DNA of 64,000 nt from Leuconostoc pseudomesenteroides KCTC 3652 (GTDB lineage: Bacteria; Bacillota; Bacilli; Lactobacillales; Lactobacillaceae). The DNA lies in the NCBI RefSeq assembly GCF_014634745.1, contig NZ_BMBP01000010.1:25938-89937 (forward strand). Direction: 5' to 3'. Each line of letters starts with the position of its first letter. Within the stretch, counting starts at the first letter, position 1. Positions 42,384 to 51,244 of this stretch are shown here, one piece after another. The position numbers and the translations under genes were made by a program. The notes under the pieces were generated by a model that saw only the letters and a program-made list of their open reading frames with translations, made no database searches and had not been told where the DNA came from.

Positions 42384-43787
42384 ATGCAAGATTCTACAAG
42401 CGTTAACCCAAAGCATCATCTAGTTGAAAATGCTGATGACACTTTGAGTTTGAGTGATGTTAACAGCTCGATTGAAGCACCGAAAGATGGTTCATTCTGG
42501 CGAAAATTATTAGCCTTTTCAGGCCCTGGTGCTCTTGTTGCCGTTGGTTATATGGATCCGGGTAACTGGGTAACTTCTGTTGGTGGTGGTGCACAGTACC
42601 GTTATGTTTTGTTATCAGTCGTATTGATTTCATCATTGATTGCCATGATGTTACAATATATGGCCGGTAAATTAGGTATTGTCAAACAAGAAGATTTGGC
42701 ACAAGCAACGCGTGATCGCACTAACAAACCAGGTGGTATTGCACTTTGGATTATGACAGAGTTGGCATTAATGGCCACAGATATCGCTGAAGTTATTGGT
42801 GGCGCGATTGCCTTACACTTGTTGTTTGGTTGGTCAATGATTGCCTCTGTTCTGACGACAGCCTTTGATGTTGTTTTGCTGCTGTTACTAATGAAATTTG
42901 GTTTCCGAAAGATTGAAGCGATTGTGATGACGCTTATCATCACAATCTTGGTTATCTTTGCTTATCTCGTTGTGCTATCAAAGCCTGAATTGACAGCTTT
43001 GTTTGGTGGTTATTTGCCACAACTACAAGATTTAAGTAGTGCTTCACCTATTGGTGGTGGCGACTCTAAGTTGACACTGACTTTGGGTATTATTGGTGCT
43101 ACAGTTATGCCACACAACCTTTACTTGCACTCATCAATTTCACAAACACGTAAGGTTGATCGTAATGACAAATCTGCAATTAAAGAAGCGGTTCGCTTTA
43201 TGACATGGGATTCAAATATCCAATTGTCTTTGGCTTTTGTTATCAATTCATTACTTTTGATTTTGGGAGCGGCTTTGTTCTTTGGTCACGCTGATAAAGT
43301 TGGTACTTTTGGTTCAATGTATAGTGCTTTGGGTGATAAGACAATTGCTGGTGCAGTTGCTTCACCAATACTATCAACACTATTTGCGGTTGCTTTGCTA
43401 GCATCAGGTCAAAACTCAACGATTACTGGTACATTAACCGGTGAAATCATTATGGAAGGCTTCTTACACATGCGTATCCCAATGTGGTTGCGTCGTGTCG
43501 TAACACGTGGATTAGCTTTGATTCCAGTTGTTGCTTTCACATTGATTTACGGTGGTGCTGAAGATAAACTGGATCAATTGCTAGTTTATTCACAGGTCTT
43601 CTTGTCAGTTGCTTTGCCATTTGCTATGGCACCATTAATTTTATTCACATCATCGAAAAAGATTATGGGTAAAGAATTTGCTAACCCAATGTGGATGACA
43701 GTTTTGGGATGGATTACATTCGCTGTCTTAACAGTTTTGAATATTCAATTGGTTGTTCAAATTATTGGTCAACTATTTGGTGCCTAA
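42384..43787 (+). CDS. mntH: Nramp-type Mn2+/H+ symporter
   Basis: A 467-residue manganese importer of the Nramp family with 11 helices. The helix 1 motif DPGNWVTSVGGG (Asp-Pro-Gly-Asn, metal ligands) and helix 6 GATVMPHNLYLHSSI (M-P-H) are intact. ATDIAEVIGGAIAL fits helix 3. A polar N-terminal extension of about 40 residues precedes helix 1. Lactic acid bacteria accumulate manganese as an antioxidant, and several MntH paralogues are usual. Ribosome site AAAGGAG. A universal stress protein gene follows 13 nt later, in the same operon. Confidence 0.96.
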   Translation: MQDSTSVNPKHHLVENADDTLSLSDVNSSIEAPKDGSFWRKLLAFSGPGALVAVGYMDPGNWVTSVGGGAQYRYVLLSVVLISSLIAMMLQYMAGKLGIVKQEDLAQATRDRTNKPGGIALWIMTELALMATDIAEVIGGAIALHLLFGWSMIASVLTTAFDVVLLLLLMKFGFRKIEAIVMTLIITILVIFAYLVVLSKPELTALFGGYLPQLQDLSSASPIGGGDSKLTLTLGIIGATVMPHNLYLHSSISQTRKVDRNDKSAIKEAVRFMTWDSNIQLSLAFVINSLLLILGAALFFGHADKVGTFGSMYSALGDKTIAGAVASPILSTLFAVALLASGQNSTITGTLTGEIIMEGFLHMRIPMWLRRVVTRGLALIPVVAFTLIYGGAEDKLDQLLVYSQVFLSVALPFAMAPLILFTSSKKIMGKEFANPMWMTVLGWITFAVLTVLNIQLVVQIIGQLFGA

Positions 43788-43800
43788 GAGGAGAGATATC

Positions 43801-44268
43801 ATGAGTGAATTAAACTTAAACATCGAACCAATGCAATTTAAAAACATCTTAGTTGGTGTTGATGAATCACAGCAAGGCTACTTTGCTTTAGCTAATGCGA
43901 TTCATCAGGCTAGTGAAGACGGATCAAAGTTGACAATTGCCACAGTTTTAGAAATGGGTGATTTGTCAACAATCGACGCACTACACCTTGATTTTATTAA
44001 AGAAAAACGTGCCGAGTTTGAAGCTAATTTGGAAAAATATCGTGCGTATGCTGTCTCAAAAGGGGCCGTTAACGTTGAAACGATTTTTGCGGATGGCGCT
44101 AAGGCAGGCGAGGTACTTGTGCAGGATATTGCACCACGTGTTGGCGCTGACTTGATTATTGTTGGTGCACATTCGCGTGAAGGTTTCTGGGGATCGCTAG
44201 GTTCACAAGCCGCTTACGTTGCTCGCCATGCAAAGATTTCATCAATGGTCGCACGTCACGATAGTTAA
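43801..44268 (+). CDS. Universal stress protein (UspA family)
   Basis: A 155-residue cytosolic UspA-domain protein. Strand 1 ILVGVDESQQGYFALANAIH (Asp of the ATP loop), then ALHLDFIKEKRAEFEANLEK, and the nucleotide-binding loop LIIVGAHSREGFWGSLGSQA (G-x2-G-x9-G variant: GAHSREGFWGSLGS). The ATG at 43801 has AGAGGAGAG. Placement directly behind mntH is repeatedly seen in lactobacilli and suggests a link between manganese uptake and stress physiology. Confidence 0.92.
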   Translation: MSELNLNIEPMQFKNILVGVDESQQGYFALANAIHQASEDGSKLTIATVLEMGDLSTIDALHLDFIKEKRAEFEANLEKYRAYAVSKGAVNVETIFADGAKAGEVLVQDIAPRVGADLIIVGAHSREGFWGSLGSQAAYVARHAKISSMVARHDS

Positions 44269-44360
44269 ACACATAACTGCTAATTGATTAAAACGATTAT
44301 TTCAAACAGTGTAAACGCTGTTGAAAATGGTTGATATCAAGCGGCAGTTATTTTTTGGTC

Positions 44361-44414
44361 TATACATGAAAAATATTTCATGTTATAATTTATATGAATA
44401 TAAATTCATATAAA
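44361..44414 (+). promoter_or_regulatory. Promoter with two ArsR-type operators before cadD
   Basis: TATACA (44361-44366), 17 nt, TATAAT (44384-44389). Operator 1, ACATGAA-N6-TTCATGT (44364-44383), fills the spacer. Operator 2, TTTATATGAA-N6-TTCATATAAA (44389-44414), is a perfect 10-bp inverted repeat on the transcription start. Both have the ATGAA-N6-TTCAT core also seen at 41046-41065. Repressor binding here would block initiation. Confidence 0.8.
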
Positions 44415-44427
44415 GGAAATTGAAGGC

Positions 44428-45039
44428 ATGTTACAAACATTGATGACGGCGGCACTATCATATATTGGGACGACAACTGATTATTTTATTATTTTGCTAT
44501 TTATTTTTGGACAATATCGTCAACCAGCACAAGTACGATCAGTCGTTTTCGGCGCTTACCTTGGTAACGCAGTGTTAGTGATGATTTCGGTAGTTATTGC
44601 TCTAGGACTCAAACAAGTGCCTGAAGAATGGCTATTAGGCTTGTTGGGTATTTTGCCAATTATTATTGGTATCAAAAATTATTATTCCGACTCAGATGAG
44701 GTGGCTGAAGTTGCGGATAATTTACGCCAATCCGGTAAAAAACAACTAATTCTCAAAATGGTGGGAATTACGATAGCAACATGTGGTGCTGATAACATTG
44801 TGCTGTATGTGCCATATTTTACAATGATTAATTTAACGTTGTTACCAATAATTTTTGTAATCTTTATTGTGATTTTATCGTTGGCTTTATTGCTTGCTTA
44901 TAGAGTGACACAAATGCCGATTATTTACCGACTATTAGAACGCTTTGGTGATAAAGTACAGCTGATTATCTATGTTGCACTCGGTATTTATGTCATGTTT
45001 GCAGCTGGTACATTACAACATTTATTTACCCTGTTATAA
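44428..45039 (+). CDS. cadD: CadD-like cadmium/zinc resistance transporter
   Basis: A 203-residue membrane protein with five to six helices of the CadD group (LysE-like superfamily) that confers Cd2+ or Zn2+ resistance. Signatures: SYIGTTTDYFIILLFIFGQY (T-T-x-D-Y-F at the start), RSVVFGAYLGNAVLVMISV, LGLLGILPIIIGIKN, and TCGADNIVLYVPYF. It starts 13 nt after the two ArsR-type operators and its stop is 7 nt before the CzrA-like gene, so the two form a self-regulated operon. Confidence 0.9.
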   Translation: MLQTLMTAALSYIGTTTDYFIILLFIFGQYRQPAQVRSVVFGAYLGNAVLVMISVVIALGLKQVPEEWLLGLLGILPIIIGIKNYYSDSDEVAEVADNLRQSGKKQLILKMVGITIATCGADNIVLYVPYFTMINLTLLPIIFVIFIVILSLALLLAYRVTQMPIIYRLLERFGDKVQLIIYVALGIYVMFAAGTLQHLFTLL

Positions 45040-45046
45040 TAGGGGT

Positions 45047-45391
45047 ATGAAAAAAGATGTCATTATTGAACTAGAAACCATTTTTAAATTATTGGGCAAT
45101 CGTCAGCGATTAACAATTTTGGAGCTTTTGCGTGAACGCGCTTACAGTGTTTCGGAAATTATCGCGATTTTGGATATGGAACAATCGGCTGTTTCTCATC
45201 AGTTGAAACTCTTGCGTGAAGCACAATTAGTGCAAACCAAACGTCAAGGGCGTGAAATTCTATATTGCTTGAGCGATTCTCATGTTTTGACGCTTTTAGA
45301 CAATGCCTTGAATCACGTTTCGCACGTTCTGAAAAAAGAAACACACGAAGAATTTTTGGCTGAAGAAAGAGAAAAAAATAAAAAGGGTTGA
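45047..45391 (+). CDS. ArsR/SmtB-family metal sensor, CzrA-like
   Basis: A 114-residue winged-helix repressor (VSEIIAILDMEQSAVSHQLK as recognition helix; wing KRQGREILYCLSD). The C-terminal helix has D77, H79, H90 and H93, the same spacing as the Zn/Co-binding alpha-5 site of CzrA (D84, H86, H97, H100). The cysteine sites of CadC and ArsR (C-V-C-D-L) are absent, and the only visible cysteine is in LYCLSD. It should therefore sense Zn2+ or Co2+ and derepress cadD and the CDF gene. The ribosome site AGGGG ends only 1 nt before the ATG at 45047, which may imply coupling to cadD. Confidence 0.9.
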   Translation: MKKDVIIELETIFKLLGNRQRLTILELLRERAYSVSEIIAILDMEQSAVSHQLKLLREAQLVQTKRQGREILYCLSDSHVLTLLDNALNHVSHVLKKETHEEFLAEEREKNKKG

Positions 45392-45454
45392 CAGGGTAGC
45401 GATATCTTGGTATTCTAGTGTAGTTGTTTGAAATCAGACAACCACGCAGCATAT

Positions 45455-45538
45455 GCCGCTGTGGCGGAATTGGCAGACGCGCTGGACTCAAAATCCAGTG
45501 GTGGCAACACCGTGTGGGTTCGACTCCCACCGGCGGCA
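45455..45538 (+). tRNA. tRNA-Leu (anticodon CAA)
   Basis: 84 nt, class II with a long variable arm. Acceptor stem GCCGCTG/CGGCGGC with one G-U pair; anticodon stem CTGGA/TCCAG with loop CTCAAAA, so anticodon CAA reading UUG; T arm GGGTTCGACTCCC. The D arm carries GGCGGAATTGGCAGACGC. The discriminator is A and CCA is not encoded. Confidence 0.96.
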
Positions 45539-45684
45539 TAATTAAGGTAATAATGAGTGAAATTAAGTGAAACGCTTGGTATCACTCTTTTTTATTGGCT
45601 ACACCAGCAATGTTTGCTGAATTTAAAAACATTTTGTTCAGTCTGCTTATCGACTTTTACAAGTTTCTAAAATTAAAACCTAAC

Positions 45685-45724
45685 AAAAAAAGACATCGAA
45701 TTAATTGATTCGATGTCTTTTTTT
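45685..45724. terminator. Bidirectional terminator
   Basis: AAAAAAAGACATCGAAT (45685-45701) pairs perfectly with its complement at 45708-45724 around TAATTG. It ends the minus-strand surface-protein gene immediately after its stop and also the tRNA side. A weaker hairpin, AGTGA ... TCACT then T6, is at about 45553-45590. Confidence 0.9.
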
Positions 45725-45726
45725 GA

Positions 45727-48702
45727 TTACGGCGTCTCGCTCAATGTCCAAGTTAATTCTGATTGTAACTGTTTGCCTAATAATATAGTGTCAATCACCG
45801 CGTTAGGATTTAGCCAAATGCTAAATGCGTTAGTGGTATTGTGATTAAACAAAATACTCTTTTGACTGGTTGTCGAATTACCCGACCAGAAGTCAACGCT
45901 ATCGGTTAAACTATTGTCACCATATTGAATACTCAAATCATTCTTTGAAATCGTTGCTGATTGACCAGATGTAGTCCAATCACTTGTTTGTACCACAGAC
46001 ACTTTGTACGGTATCCCGCTTTCCAAGTTGATGAGATTAACTGTGCCGGTTGCCATATTAGTTGCCAACGGTTTGTTGCCATTACGGAAATTCCCAGCCC
46101 CAAGTGGACCAAAAGTAAGGTTAGCAACGCCATCAAAAGTGGGCGCTTGCGCCCAAACATAGGTAACGGGTTCTAATCGATCAGCGTACATTTCCGTTGT
46201 GGTAACCATGTCTCCGGTTGGGTGATGGTCCGTTCCGGTACCAACAATTTGCCAAGACGCGCTTGTGGTTTTGTAGTTTTGTCCGTTATCTGTAATCGTT
46301 GTACCAATAGATGGTGCTGTCACAAAAGTAGAAATCTTGGTAAACTTAATATTCTCACTCAACGTGATTTTCCAGAGATCAGCAGTCCCAGTAAACGTGA
46401 CGTCGAAATTGCGAACATCACTAAGCGTATTCCAACCCGAAAGGTTCAAGGTTCTTATTTTTGAGTTATTAAACATGCTACTAAAATCTGTAACTTTAGT
46501 TACATCCCAGTTACTAAGATCTAAGTCAGTTAATGCAGTAAGTCGAAACATATCAGATAAATCCGTGACATTGGTAGTCTTAAAATTAGTCAGAATTAAA
46601 GTAGTTAGAGCAGTAGAATTTGAAAACATACAACGCATGGTAACAGCCGACGCTGTGCGATCAACGCCCCAATTAGATAAATCCAAGGTCTTTAAGCTCG
46701 AAGTTACACAAAACATGTAAATAAAATTTGTGACTTTAGTTACATCCCAACTACTTAAGTTCAAACTTTCGAGACCCGTACCATAAAACATATACTCCAT
46801 ATTGCTAGCATTTGTTGTTTTAAAATTAGTCAGGTTTAAAGTAGTTAATGTTTCCGTGCCATAAAACATATACCTCATGTTGACAGTGGTTGCCGTACGA
46901 CTACTTCCCCAATCTGTTAAGTTTAATTCCTTTAAATTTTTAGCGTTATTAAACATAAAAGAAAATGATGTCACTTTGGTAACGTTCCACATGTGAAGAT
47001 CTAAAAATTCTAGCTGAGTTGCACTAAACATTGACGACATATCAGTAACATTTGCTGTTGAAAAATCTGAAAGGTTTAACTCAGTCAATGCAAGCGTTTG
47101 AGAAAACATGCTGGCCATGCTGGTAGAGGTTGATGAATCATTGTTCCGCCAGTTTGAAAAGTTCAAAGCCGTTAACTTTGCCTGGTAAAACATATTAGCA
47201 AAAGTACTAACTTTTGCGACATCCCAAGTGTGTAAATCTAATTTATTTAATCTAGTACATTGAAACATGTAAGACATATTCGTAACATTATTAGTCTTAA
47301 AATTTGTCAAATTTAAAGTAGCTAGCTCACTTATCGCACCAATTGATACAGCAAACATATAAGACATGCTAACAGTTGTTGCTGTACGATTGTTACCCCA
47401 ATTCGACAAATTCAAAGTGGTTAACGCTGTATCATTATAAAACATATAACTGAAATTTGTTACCTTTGTGACGTCCCAGTCACTGAGATCAAGACTGGTC
47501 AAGGCACTCGCTTGACAAAACATATAACTCATACCCGTGACATTAGTCGTCTTAAAGTTCGTTAAATTTAAATTGGTTAAGGCAGAAGTACCTCTAAACA
47601 TGGACATCATACTAACTGAGGGTACTGTGCGCCCAACGCCCCAATTGGTAAGATTCAAACTTGCTAGCTTTGTTGCTTGATAAAACATGCTATCGAAACC
47701 TGCCACTTTTGTGACGTCCCAGTCACTGAGATCAAGGCTGGCTAAAGGTGTGTTGTAGAACATAAAACTCATAGATGTGACATTGGTCGTCTTAAAGTTA
47801 GTTAAATCTAAATTGGTTAAGGCACTCGTACCGTAAAACATGTACGCCATATTAGCTGAGTCTGCCGTACGGTTGCTACCCCAATTAGATACATTCAAAC
47901 TCGCTAATTCAACAGCTTGAGCAAACATATACCCAAACGTAGTAACTTTATCAACATTCCAACTACTCAAGTCCAAATTAGTGACACCACTCTCATAAAA
48001 CATATTAGACATATCCGTCACATTACTAGTATTCAACGAACTTAAATCAGGATTGGTAAGCGCTTTAGTATTGTAAAACCAATATGCCATTGAAGTGACG
48101 TTGCTCGTATCAAAATTTTGCAAATCAATCAACTCACTGAGTTGCACTAGATTAGCGAATAAATTAGTCATTGATACTGGTGCTATCACGTTGCCTTCAA
48201 ATTGAATGCTTTTAACCGCGGTCGAGGCAATATTGGCATTTGCTAAATTAGTGTTAATTCTCTGACTTAAGGTACCCTACCCAAAAACCAACAAACCAGT
48301 ATCCGAATCAAATGTCCAAGTACTAGTGCCGTTCGTGTTTGTCGTTATTGCTCGTGGTGCCTTGCCAGACGAAGCTGGTTTGCTATCCGCTTTCGCCACC
48401 GCTGGCTGTTCGACTTGTGGGTCTGCTTCTGCTGGCTGTTCAGGTTCCACTTCAGCTACTTCAGGCGTCTCCGTTTCATCAGGTTCAGTCTCTGCTGGCT
48501 GATCGTCACCCGTATCACCAGTAGCGACGCGCTGAATCAATTCTTGCAAGTCAGAGCGACCGTCATTTGGTAGACGTAGCTTTTTATCCGTTTTGACGTC
48601 ATCAGCTGTCATCACTTCGGCAGCTGTCACGGCCTGTATTGGACCTGTAACGGTTAGCAATGCAATTAATATTGGTAAGTAGAATTGTTTGTTCAAACGC
48701 AT
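45727..48702 (-). pseudogene. BspA-like DUF285-repeat surface protein, split by one in-frame TAG
   Basis: Reading on the minus strand from 48702: signal peptide (MRLNKQFYLPILIALLTVTG), an acidic Pro/Glu-rich spacer (about 50-115), then ...TWTFDSDTGLLVFG and a TAG at 48277-48279. The same frame continues GTLSQRINTNLANANIASTA without a shift through about 25 DUF285 leucine-rich-like repeats (NVTSMSYMF and L-x-x-L-D-L-S-x-W patterns) and ends ELTWTLSETP, a WxL-like C-terminus. The whole would be 991 residues. A single base change explains the stop. Without suppression, the cell makes only a 141-residue secreted fragment. A downstream ATG at 48189 lacks a signal peptide. Confidence 0.8.
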
Positions 48703-48790
48703 GATTTTTCTCCATTAGTAGCCTAGACCCTCATTCTACTAGGGGGGTGGAAGACCAGACGAATTTTTAGTGAACAAATTGTGAACATTC

Positions 48791-48836
48791 AAAAAAGGAT
48801 TATTACTGTTACTTGTTGACACAGTAATAATCCTTT
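48791..48836 (-). terminator. Terminator of the small gene at 48855
   Basis: AAAGGATTATTACTGT (48794-48809) pairs with ACAGTAATAATCCTTT (48821-48836); on the minus strand the hairpin is followed by TTTTTT. Confidence 0.85.
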
Positions 48837-48854
48837 AATTGATTTGACTTAAGA

Positions 48855-49061
48855 TTATGCCCAACCGTTTTCTTGAAAATCAGACAAAATACGTGCTTGT
48901 TCTTTAATCCGATTGTCACGTGGTAGTGCACGTGCATGAGATGAATCACGCCATAAATGGTGGACACGATCTGATACATTGACCAATTGCGTATCGCCAG
49001 TCGCAATAATATATGCGGATTGCTTCCAATCTGTTTCTAAAATATATTCTATACCAATCAT
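48855..49061 (-). CDS. Small protein, unknown function
   Basis: A 68-residue soluble protein, starting MIGIEYILETDWKQSAYIIA with the middle VSDRVHHLWRDSSHARALPR and end LSDFQENGWA. The GAGG ribosome site is well spaced to the ATG at 49061, and a strong terminator follows the stop, so it is a real single-gene transcript. I do not recognise the family. The region 49062-49320 upstream is AT-rich and holds only promoters, with no further gene visible. Confidence 0.7.
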   Translation of the reverse strand: MIGIEYILETDWKQSAYIIATGDTQLVNVSDRVHHLWRDSSHARALPRDNRIKEQARILSDFQENGWA

Positions 49062-49320
49062 AATTTTTCCTCGCTAAAATAGCTATATATATTGATTTGT
49101 TTATCTTATTAGCCCTTAGTATAAGACAATATTTTCATTCTGTCTATGTTATTACATAAAATATATATAATATTCCTGAAAATTGGTACATATCTTTCAT
49201 CAATGTTTATTCATTAGACTAACCGTGAAAAAAAGTGCCTAATTATTGCATTTATACAGCCGATTAGTCTTTGATGTGGTAAAATGAGTAAATACGGTAG
49301 AATATAGTGAGGATATTTTA

Positions 49321-50955
49321 ATGAAAACGTGGCAAAAACTAACAATTGGTGGTGTAGTCGTTGTGGCTGTTGCCGGTGGCACTCGTGCAGCTGGCTTGTG
49401 GGGGGGTTCTGGCACTAGCAGTGATAAAACACTACACTTTTCGTTGCCGACACCTTTGAATGGGTTGGATTCGGCAACAATTACTGATGAATATTCAATG
49501 GATGTCGTTGGTAATGCTGGTGAAGGTTTACTTCGCGCTGACAAGAATGGGAAGCCGCAGTTGGCTCTTGCCAAATCAATTAAATCGTCGACTGATGGCA
49601 AAACTTGGACGATTACCTTGCGCAATGGGCTCAAATGGTCTGATGGCAGTAAGTTAACGGCAAAAGACGTCGTTTATGCTTGGCAACGTGCCAATGACCA
49701 AAAAACGGCATCAGAATACGCTTATTTGTATAGCGGAATTAAAAATGCTGACGCGATCCAAGCGGGTAAGGCTGATAAAAGTACTTTGGGTATTAAAGCC
49801 AATGGTAATACCTTAACGGTGTCACTGGAAAAGCCGATGCCGCAATTTAAAAGTTTGTTGACGTTCCCAACTTTCTTCCCACAAAAGCAAAGCTTTGTTG
49901 AAAAATATGGTAAAAAGTACGGGACAACCGCTAGCAAGACGCTTTACAATGGACCTTACGTATTTAAGGGTTGGAACGGAACAAACAATAAGTTTAAGTT
50001 AGTTAAGAATAAGTATTACTGGGATGCAAAAGCTGTTAAGACACCTGAAATTGATTTGCAAGTGATTCAAAAAGCTGAAGTCGCTGTGCAAATGTATAAG
50101 ACAGGTAAGCTGGACTCTGCATTGGTTAATACGCCACAATTATCAGAGGCAAATAAGAATAATAAGGGATATCGCATCACGCCGCAAGCAACGACTGTAT
50201 TTTTGGCTTATAACCAGTCCGGAAATGTCAAGGCGTTGAATAATACGAAGATTCGTCAAGCATTGAATTTAGTGACGAACCGTTCAGAGTTAAATTCACA
50301 AGTATTGTCAGGTACGTCAACACCAGCCACATCATTTACACCTAAAGGATTGAGCTCGGTAAATGGGACTGATTTTGCGACTTATGCTAAACAAGACTAC
50401 AAGTACAATAAAGAAAAAGCGCAACAACTATTCCAAGAAGGACTAAAAGAGTTGGGTGAAAAATCAATTACCCTCGAAATTGAAGCCGATACAGATCGTG
50501 TTGCCAACGCGAAAGATGTGGTCAATTATTTGCAAGGTCAATGGAGTAAGAATTTGCCCGGCTTAAAAGTGACCGAAAAGTTTGTGCCATTCAAGCAACG
50601 TTTGCAAGATGGCTCGAATGCTAATTTCCAAATCATGTTGACACAGTGGGGTGCTGATTATGCCGAACCAACGACATTCTTAGATTTGGCTTCGACTGGC
50701 AATGCTAATAACTACAACCACAACTCAAACGCTGATTACGATGCATTATGGAACAAAGCAAAGGGTGTTGATGCCACAAATGATACTAAACGCGCGGCTG
50801 ACGAAAAGGGATTGGAAAAGATTATCAATCAGCAAGCCATTTTGAATCCGCTATATTATCAAGCACAACCAGAATTGGTTAATCCTGATGTTACGGGATT
50901 CTATCACCATGCTGTCGGCGTTCCTTTGGATTTCAAACTCGCAGCACGTAAATAA
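49321..50955 (+). CDS. Oligopeptide-binding protein (OppA/SBP family 5) without lipobox cysteine
   Basis: A 544-residue extracellular solute-binding protein of SBP_bac_5. Motifs include LPTPLNGLDSATITDEYSMD, TWTITLRNGLKWSDGSKLTA and the sugar/peptide cleft signature KTLYNGPYVFKGWNGTNNKF, ending LNPLYYQAQPELVNPDV. The N-terminus MKTWQKLTIGGVVVVAVAGG then TRAAG should carry L-A-G-C for lipid attachment but has no cysteine at all, so the protein is either kept by an uncleaved helix or secreted. It stands alone; no Opp permease genes are near. It may serve as an accessory peptide receptor, in manganese- or amino-acid-rich niches. Confidence 0.85.
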   Translation: MKTWQKLTIGGVVVVAVAGGTRAAGLWGGSGTSSDKTLHFSLPTPLNGLDSATITDEYSMDVVGNAGEGLLRADKNGKPQLALAKSIKSSTDGKTWTITLRNGLKWSDGSKLTAKDVVYAWQRANDQKTASEYAYLYSGIKNADAIQAGKADKSTLGIKANGNTLTVSLEKPMPQFKSLLTFPTFFPQKQSFVEKYGKKYGTTASKTLYNGPYVFKGWNGTNNKFKLVKNKYYWDAKAVKTPEIDLQVIQKAEVAVQMYKTGKLDSALVNTPQLSEANKNNKGYRITPQATTVFLAYNQSGNVKALNNTKIRQALNLVTNRSELNSQVLSGTSTPATSFTPKGLSSVNGTDFATYAKQDYKYNKEKAQQLFQEGLKELGEKSITLEIEADTDRVANAKDVVNYLQGQWSKNLPGLKVTEKFVPFKQRLQDGSNANFQIMLTQWGADYAEPTTFLDLASTGNANNYNHNSNADYDALWNKAKGVDATNDTKRAADEKGLEKIINQQAILNPLYYQAQPELVNPDVTGFYHHAVGVPLDFKLAARK

Positions 50956-50965
50956 TTATCTGTAA

Positions 50966-50991
50966 AAGCACTTCAATCGGGGTGCTTTTTT
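50966..50991 (+). terminator. Terminator of the peptide-binding protein gene
   Basis: AAGCAC (50966-50971), loop TTCAATCGGG, GTGCTT (50982-50987), T run. Confidence 0.75.
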
Positions 50992-51017
50992 ATTTGGTGA
51001 ATGTCACGTCGAAGGCA

Positions 51018-51161
51018 ATAAAAAACCACGAAGCAGAATCTAAATCAAACTTGCTTCGTGGTTGCTGCAATCGAATCGACCGCTTTTCCTATTAAGCGGC
51101 CAAAACGATTGAGCGTTTTCCATTAGAATTACTCAAAAGTTATGACCCCCTTTCCTAGATT
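51018..51161 (-). ncRNA. Candidate small RNA (or micropeptide mRNA)
   Basis: On the minus strand, transcription is predicted from about 51161. The RNA would contain CAATCG ... CGATTG (51068-51073, 51106-51111) enclosing a CCGCTT/AAGCGG hairpin (51078-51101), and end in a perfect 12-bp terminator (51024-51035 with 51052-51063) followed by TTTTTTATT. A ribosome site AAAGGGGG before a TTG could start the 14-codon frame LSNSNGKRSIVLAA, so a leader or micropeptide is also possible. No known RNA family is recognised. Confidence 0.55.
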
Positions 51162-51167
51162 AAGACC

Positions 51168-51196
51168 ATAATAAAACGGACTTTCAAAAATGTCAA
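51168..51196 (-). promoter_or_regulatory. Strong minus-strand promoter
   Basis: On the minus strand TTGACA (plus 51191-51196), exactly 17 nt, TATTAT (plus 51168-51173). It faces away from the nucleoside hydrolase gene and drives the RNA at 51018-51161. Confidence 0.75.
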
Positions 51197-51244
51197 GTTG
51201 AAAGCTTTGGTATAATAATAACAATAATAACTAAAGGGGAAAAC

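Noticed and set aside
45159..45539. A 126-codon minus-strand ORF starting MPPVGVEPTRCC
   Set aside because: It is antisense to tRNA-Leu and the ArsR gene. The MPPVGVEPT start is a well-known translation artefact of tRNA T-arm sequences.
46000..48200. Repeated DNA segments of about 60-75 nt inside the BspA-like gene
   Set aside because: They encode DUF285 protein repeats and diverge at third positions; they are not CRISPR or insertion-sequence repeats. No CRISPR array or transposase gene was seen in the window.
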